From Streptomyces speibonae (lineage in GTDB: Bacteria; Actinomycetota; Actinomycetes; Streptomycetales; Streptomycetaceae), in NCBI GenBank assembly GCA_000715605.1, contig KL568615.1, forward strand, positions 69,342-75,020: a DNA stretch of 5,679 nucleotides. Direction: 5' to 3'. Both the position numbers and the translations under genes were made by a program. The notes beneath the pieces are model-generated. The model was given only the letters and a program-made list of their open reading frames with translations, was not told where the DNA came from and did not search any database. This document shows, piece after piece, positions 5,225 to 5,679 of this stretch; within the stretch, counting starts at the first letter, position 1; each line of letters begins with the position of its first letter.

Positions 5225-5679
5225 TCAGTCCGTCGCGCCGCCCAGCAGCGACTCCGCCGTGGCCAGGATCCGCGTGATCCGGAGGGCGAACGCCGCGTCG
5301 CAGGGGTGCGGGACGCCGGTCCGGGCCGCGTCGAGCAGGGCGTCCACGGCCCGGGTGACGGCCGGGACGACTCCCTCCGTGGTCTCCGGGAGCACGGTGA
5401 CCCCCGACTCGCCGCGCAGTTCGACCGTGGCGCCGGCCGCGGCCGGGGGAGCGGTCAGACTCAGGGTGACGCTGCTGGACGCGCCGCTCTCGTGGTCGAG
5501 TACCAGATGGACGGTGTCCCCGGGGCCGTACGCGGCCGCAGTCACCCGGCGCGGCTCGCCGAGCACCGGCAGCAGCACGGACAGGGCGTGCGGACCGACG
5601 TCCCACAGGGCGCCCTTCTCCTGCCGCCACGGCGAGGCGGCGAAGGGATTGTCGGCGGTGGTGAACACCGCCCCGAGCC
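5225..5679 (-). CDS. Gfo/Idh/MocA-type oxidoreductase, C-terminal part
   Basis: The last 150 residues of a protein whose start lies beyond the right edge. The sequence ends LLGGATD before TGA at 5227-5225. SPWRQEKGALWDVGPHALSVLLPVLGEP (about 15-42 of the visible part) is typical of the C-terminal alpha/beta domain of Gfo/Idh/MocA enzymes; in DVGPH, D26 and H30 sit where the family keeps its conserved catalytic-region Asp and His. An alternating-strand section follows (DTVHLVLDHESGASSSVTLSL), then a closing helix with the DAAFALRITRIL pattern. Such enzymes are cytoplasmic NAD(P)-dependent dehydrogenases of sugars, inositols or related compounds. The Rossmann domain is outside the window, so cofactor and substrate cannot be judged. 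A GTG at 5668 is not the true start, because the homologous fold clearly continues upstream (LGA before VFTT). Confidence 0.85.
   Translation of the reverse strand, partial: LGAVFTTADNPFAASPWRQEKGALWDVGPHALSVLLPVLGEPRRVTAAAYGPGDTVHLVLDHESGASSSVTLSLTAPPAAAGATVELRGESGVTVLPETTEGVVPAVTRAVDALLDAARTGVPHPCDAAFALRITRILATAESLLGGATD

Noticed and set aside
5127..5630. 167-codon minus-strand frame over the oxidoreductase
   Set aside because: It overlaps the Gfo/Idh/MocA frame, which carries the recognisable motifs; this one is Arg/Gly-rich and includes the hairpin region.

Overview
The window looks like ordinary chromosomal DNA from a Streptomyces or a close relative. It is very GC-rich, codons mostly end in G or C, and it carries a Streptomyces-type family 64 glucanase with a twin-arginine signal and a DUF5709 protein. 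No rRNA, tRNA, CRISPR array, insertion sequence or phage signal was seen. I found no new multi-gene system. The most interesting DNA is the long regulatory region in front of the glucanase gene.

Layout, left half. The 5' end of a P-loop nucleoside/nucleotide-type kinase gene (minus strand, cut by the left edge) diverges from a beta-phosphoglucomutase-like HAD hydrolase gene (297-1034, +). The 93 bp between them hold a spaced inverted repeat. Next comes a gene for a polytopic membrane protein of about 11 helices (1151-2647, +). Its layout resembles GT-C glycosyltransferases, with a WDE motif in the first outer loop. It is followed by a short hairpin.

Layout, middle. A DUF5709 gene (2759-3247, +) and a 68-residue conserved-looking hypothetical gene (3312-3518, -) converge on one strong hairpin that can end both transcripts. 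The small gene has a candidate SigB-type promoter, so a stress link is possible but unproven.

Layout, right half. A secreted GH64 beta-1,3-glucanase gene (3700-4905, -) lies behind a 319-bp leader and promoter region. That region contains a 12-bp LacI-type palindrome, a possible -10/-35 pair, four ACYTG repeats at about 10-bp spacing, a 13-bp palindrome, three TTAA motifs exactly 11 bp apart, and a hairpin behind the upstream gene. The 3' end of a Gfo/Idh/MocA-type oxidoreductase gene (minus strand) runs off the right edge.

The genes do not form one obvious pathway. Several deal with carbohydrate (sugar-phosphate mutase, glucanase, sugar-type oxidoreductase, possible glycosyltransferase), but they sit in separate transcription units. 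All family assignments come from reading motifs by eye, without database searches.
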